Positions 61,011-64,000 of a DNA stretch of 64,000 bases are shown piece after piece (position 1 is the first letter of the stretch; every line of letters starts with the position of its first letter). The notes under the pieces were generated by a model. The model was not told the origin of the DNA and made no database searches. It was given only the letters and a program-made list of their open reading frames with translations. The position numbers were made by a program, and so were the translations under genes. This stretch comes from DRTC01 sp964521025 (GTDB lineage: Bacteria; Cloacimonadota; Cloacimonadia; Cloacimonadales; TCS61), in the NCBI GenBank assembly GCA_964521025.1, contig CAZFPK010000015.1, positions 1 through 64,000 on the forward strand, written 5' to 3'.

Positions 61011-62621
61011 ATGAAAAGAAAAACTTTTGGGGTTTTTTTATTGATTTTATTTTTACTTCCTGTTTTTGCGCAAAGTAGTCTTTCAAATTATGTTCGCACA
61101 ATTACCGATGAATATGGAAACCAAATCGACGAGTTGATCGTCCCGGGAAGACCACCGGAAAATCACCACGAACCAATTGCTGAAACGACCCGGGCAACAG
61201 TCATTATTTCGGATATGCCGGCTTATGATTGGTCTTTCGGATGTTCAGCTACCGCTGCCGCAATGATGAACGCTTATCACGACCGGCACGGGTATTCGAA
61301 TATGTACACCGGACCCGGTGGAACTCCTGCAGGTGTTATGCCTTTGGATAACAGTGAATGGGGAGATGTCTGGATTGCAACCGAAGGTGTTTGGCGACAT
61401 CAATGCCCATTAAGTGCAACAATGAACGGACTCGACGGAAGAGCCATTCGCGGGCATGTCGATGATTACTGGTATGATTACGGAACAAATAATGATCCGT
61501 ATATCGATGATCCCGGCGGTGGCTGGACCGAACATACTCAAGGTGAATGTACAGGTGATTATATGGGAACAAACCAGTTTTATAACTGGGCAAGTTCCGA
61601 TGGCAGTACTACTTATTATTTTATGACGGACGGTTCTCCTCTTCATGATTTTACTGCATGCGAAAGTTATGTTCCACCCAGAAAAGATGGATGTCACGGG
61701 TTCAGGCAATTTGTGGAATCCAGGGGATATACGGTTTTGACAAATTACTCACAATACATCGATACTTATCATCCTGCCGGATTCACTTACAATCAATACA
61801 AAGCGGAAATCGATGCAGGTCGAACCGTAATGATCCAGATCGAAGATCATTCTATGGTTGGATTTGGATATGATGACACCACCAGTAATTTAATTTATAT
61901 TCATGATACCTGGGATTATCTCGATCATACAATGATCTGGGGAGGAACTTATTCCGGAAGTCAGCATTATGGCGTTGGTGTTTATGGCTTGGATGATCCT
62001 CCCACACCGGTCGAACTTACTTCTTTCGCTGCTGCTTTTAATAACGGGCAACCTGATCTTTACTGGCAAACACAGAGCGAATCCAATAATTCCGGGTGGA
62101 ATATTTATCGTTCTCAATCAGACAATTTGGAAGATGCTTACCAGATCAATAACAATTTGATCCCAGGAGCAGGAACAACTTCCGAACCTACGGAATATTC
62201 TTTTACAGATGAATATTCTGTCTCGGAGAATGCTACTTTCTGGTATTGGATAGAAAATAAAGAATTGTCAGGAGCAACATTTAATTATGGTCCGATTTCA
62301 ATAACTATCCCACCTCAACAAGAAATACCCGAACCACCCGAGACAAACATTTCTTATCTCTCAAATTATCCAAATCCGTTCAGTTCTCATACTGAAATAA
62401 GTTTCAATATGAAAGAAGCCGGAGATCTTGAAGTTTCGATTTTTAATACTAAAGGTCAATTAATTAAAGTATTGTGGAATGGTTTTTACGCCGAGAATGA
62501 ATTTAATGTTTCCTGGAATGGTAAAGATAAAAACGGGAAAGAATTATCTTCGGGAATCTACCTGTATATCATTAAGACTTCCGGAGGAATTTATTCGAAA
62601 CGCATGATCCTGATGAAATAG
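61011..62621 (+). CDS. Secreted papain/C39-like protein with T9SS-type C-terminal sorting domain
   Basis: A 536-residue protein: signal peptide (KTFGVFLLILFLLPVFA), a cysteine peptidase-like fold with SFGCSATAAAMMNAYHDRHG (Cys78), a late IEDHSMVGFGYD (His about 279) and IYIHDTWDYLDH (Asp about 294), an FN3/Ig-like part (about 325-435), and a C-terminal domain NYPNPFSSHTEISFNM to SGIYLYIIKTSGG and SKRMILMK. The latter is the type A sorting domain (FlgD-like fold) used by type IX secretion in Bacteroidota and relatives. The Cys-His-Asp order suits a C39-like peptidase. Peptidase activity is inferred. AAGGAGGATGT gives the start. Confidence 0.85.
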   Translation: MKRKTFGVFLLILFLLPVFAQSSLSNYVRTITDEYGNQIDELIVPGRPPENHHEPIAETTRATVIISDMPAYDWSFGCSATAAAMMNAYHDRHGYSNMYTGPGGTPAGVMPLDNSEWGDVWIATEGVWRHQCPLSATMNGLDGRAIRGHVDDYWYDYGTNNDPYIDDPGGGWTEHTQGECTGDYMGTNQFYNWASSDGSTTYYFMTDGSPLHDFTACESYVPPRKDGCHGFRQFVESRGYTVLTNYSQYIDTYHPAGFTYNQYKAEIDAGRTVMIQIEDHSMVGFGYDDTTSNLIYIHDTWDYLDHTMIWGGTYSGSQHYGVGVYGLDDPPTPVELTSFAAAFNNGQPDLYWQTQSESNNSGWNIYRSQSDNLEDAYQINNNLIPGAGTTSEPTEYSFTDEYSVSENATFWYWIENKELSGATFNYGPISITIPPQQEIPEPPETNISYLSNYPNPFSSHTEISFNMKEAGDLEVSIFNTKGQLIKVLWNGFYAENEFNVSWNGKDKNGKELSSGIYLYIIKTSGGIYSKRMILMK

Positions 62622-62661
62622 TCTCATTGGAAAAAGTGAATTTTAAGGATGAACGAGTTTC

Positions 62662-62709
62662 TTAAGATTCAAATCTTAAAATCCCTGCAAAATTGCAGGG
62701 ATTTTTTTC
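62662..62709 (+). terminator. Two adjacent hairpins; the second a rho-independent terminator
   Basis: TTAAGATT/AATCTTAA (62662-62679), then AATCCCTGC (62680-62688) pairing with GCAGGGATT (62695-62703) and a T-tract to 62709. Confidence 0.93.
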
Positions 62710-62800
62710 TTGAAGTAAATTGATTAATATAAATATTGACAACGAAACTTAGATAAATTAAAAAATTATAATAGATTATAAAAACAATATGGAGGTTTTT

Positions 62801-63825
62801 ATGAGCAGATTTATTTCATTCTTTTTATTTTTATTTATTCCGGTCTTATGCTTTTCCCAAACTACAATCAATTCCGAAGACCTGGAATATGAACTCGGAG
62901 GTTATTACCAGATGTATGATATTCCTTCTCCGCAAGGAGTGATAGGATTAACAGGTATAATCGGAGGTCCGCATGTATTTGATTTTTCGACAGGACCAAC
63001 CATTAAAACTTTGATATTTGATTATGTCGAAACTTCGGATGGAGGTCACGGAGGAGATTTTCCACTCTCTGAAATCGCGGAAAGAAAAACCGACGACTTA
63101 GATCAAGCCTGGATGTATTTGAAATTTGAATCCGGCATCGGAAGAACAAATTATGGATTTTATGATGATGTGGAATTCCGGAATCTCCATCAGTGCCTTT
63201 CAATCCGCCGATCGTAGATTTCCCGGATAATATAACTTACGGAACCTGGTTTATGGGTTCGACATCCTTTGATGTGATCTCCGGTGGTTATGATATGACG
63301 ATCAATTATTCCTTTACCGGATTTGCCGACGCCTGGGGAACTATTATTTTACCCGACGATGCGGGAACATTCGATTGTATCCAGGTAAATTATGACGAGG
63401 AATATATTTATACATGGATGGAAATTCCTATTGCCTACAGCTATATAAGATCGTATTATTACCTGACAAAAGAAGCAGGAATTTCAACGATAATAACATC
63501 GCTCGAAGAAGATAATCCGGTTCCTAATGATTTTTATGTAGCAAATACTTTTGCCCGTTTATTCGATTCTTCAAAATTAGCTGTCGAACCACCAGCTCCT
63601 GTAAATCTTGAAATCACAATTTCCGGAAATGATGTAACTTTGAATTGGGAGCAGGGAACCGGAAACAGAGATGAAACTTATAATGTTTACAGTTCATTAG
63701 ATCCGTATTTAGAGTTCGATCCGGAAACCTGGACCATGGAAGCAACCGGAATTATTGAGACAATCTGGACAGACTTCGCTGTTACCGAAGAAAAGAAATT
63801 TTATCGAGTTACTGCGGAAAATTGA
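62801..63825 (+). pseudogene. Secreted FN3-ending protein, interrupted by a one-base frameshift
   Basis: The first frame starts at 62801 (GGAGG five bases upstream) with signal peptide MSRFISFFLFLFIPVLCFSQ and runs to a stop at 63217 after VEFRNLHQCLS. The sequence VEFPESPSVPFNPPIVDFPDN is recovered in the next frame if one C is restored in TTCCGG near 63177. That frame runs to 63825 through GTWFMGSTSFDVISGGYDM, EEYIYTWMEI and a C-terminal FN3-like domain (APVNLEITISGNDVTLNWEQG to KKFYRVTAEN). The intact protein would be about 341 residues. Function unknown. The FN3 end matches the other secreted proteins of this region. Confidence 0.8.
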
Positions 63826-63889
63826 TATTGCAGGTTATTTTTAACTCGATGGATTTCTTTCGAAATGACAAGTCGTTATTGAACGATTA

Positions 63890-63980
63890 AATATTTTTTT
63901 ATCATATTGAACGCAGTCGAAATACCATCTATAAATGAATTTAGTGGATCCTTCGACTACGCTCAAGAAGACAAATCAGT
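63890..63980. repeat. Interspersed TTCGACTACGCTCAAG-type repeats
   Basis: TATTGAACGCAGTCGAAATACC and GGATCCTTCGACTACGCTC lie in the last 175 bases, in opposite orientation. They are of the same type as at 21180 and 29317. I see no gene here. Confidence 0.55.
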
Positions 63981-64000
63981 ATAAAAAGAATCAAATGAAT

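Overview
The window is an AT-rich bacterial chromosome segment with strong GGAGG-type ribosome binding sites. Gene content points to an anaerobic, H2-metabolising, diderm bacterium of the FCB superphylum. A Cloacimonadota-like lineage is my best guess, from family knowledge rather than a search. Supporting signs are a T9SS-style C-terminal sorting domain (61011-62621), an Mrp-linked membrane hydrogenase, a type IV pilus locus and fibre proteins ending in an IDHPLDPENK-type module. I see no rRNA, tRNA, CRISPR array or prophage.

Layout. (1) 51-343, minus: a broken RHS/YD-repeat remnant. (2) 396-13384, minus: about 17 tightly packed genes for a group 4 (Mbh/Hyc-like) [NiFe] hydrogenase. In transcription order they are HydB-like FeS protein, HydG-like flavoprotein, polyferredoxin, NuoH-, NuoB- and NuoC-like subunits, NiFe large subunit, NuoL/MrpA-like subunit, MbhD/E, MrpB, C, D, E, F, G, NuoI-like ferredoxin and a HycI-type maturation protease. 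(3) 13637-24152, plus: a complete hyp set (hypF, C, D, E, A, B) interleaved with a Ni/Co-type transporter, an FmdE/zinc-ribbon protein, a TonB-C lipoprotein, a BrnT/CopG-like toxin-antitoxin pair, a truncated antitoxin, a transglutaminase-like protein and many short palindromic repeats. (4) 24599-39890, plus: a type IV pilus locus (pilin, PilT, three pseudopilin-like proteins, PilM, N, O, P, Q, an Ig-repeat lipoprotein, PilB, PilC, PilD). (5) 40044-41125: a TerB-like protein and a small lipoprotein. (6) 41536-63825, plus: a surface/secreted protein region. It holds a Cys-rich repeat protein, a family of fibre proteins (YQGRLTD head, GIGTTSP or GVYG repeats, IDHPLDP tail), duplicated FN3-like companions, a papain/C39-like protein with a sorting domain, and a REP-associated tyrosine transposase (RAYT).

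How the parts work together. Regions 2 and 3 form a functional unit: the large subunit keeps both CxxC nickel motifs and a HycE-like cleavable tail, the cognate protease ends the operon, and the maturation and nickel-uptake genes are divergent next door. The added HydB/HydG pair suggests that NAD(P)H, ferredoxin and H2 are linked to an Mrp-type Na+/H+ module. Region 4 should build a pilus with unusual large accessory proteins.

The most unusual region is 6. A RAYT gene sits among many copies of a paired hairpin element (REPIN-like, about 100 bp). One arm of that element lies 15 to 70 bases upstream of seven consecutive genes, including the RAYT. Four genes in this region carry one-base frameshifts, which suggests active decay, variation or homopolymer sequencing errors.
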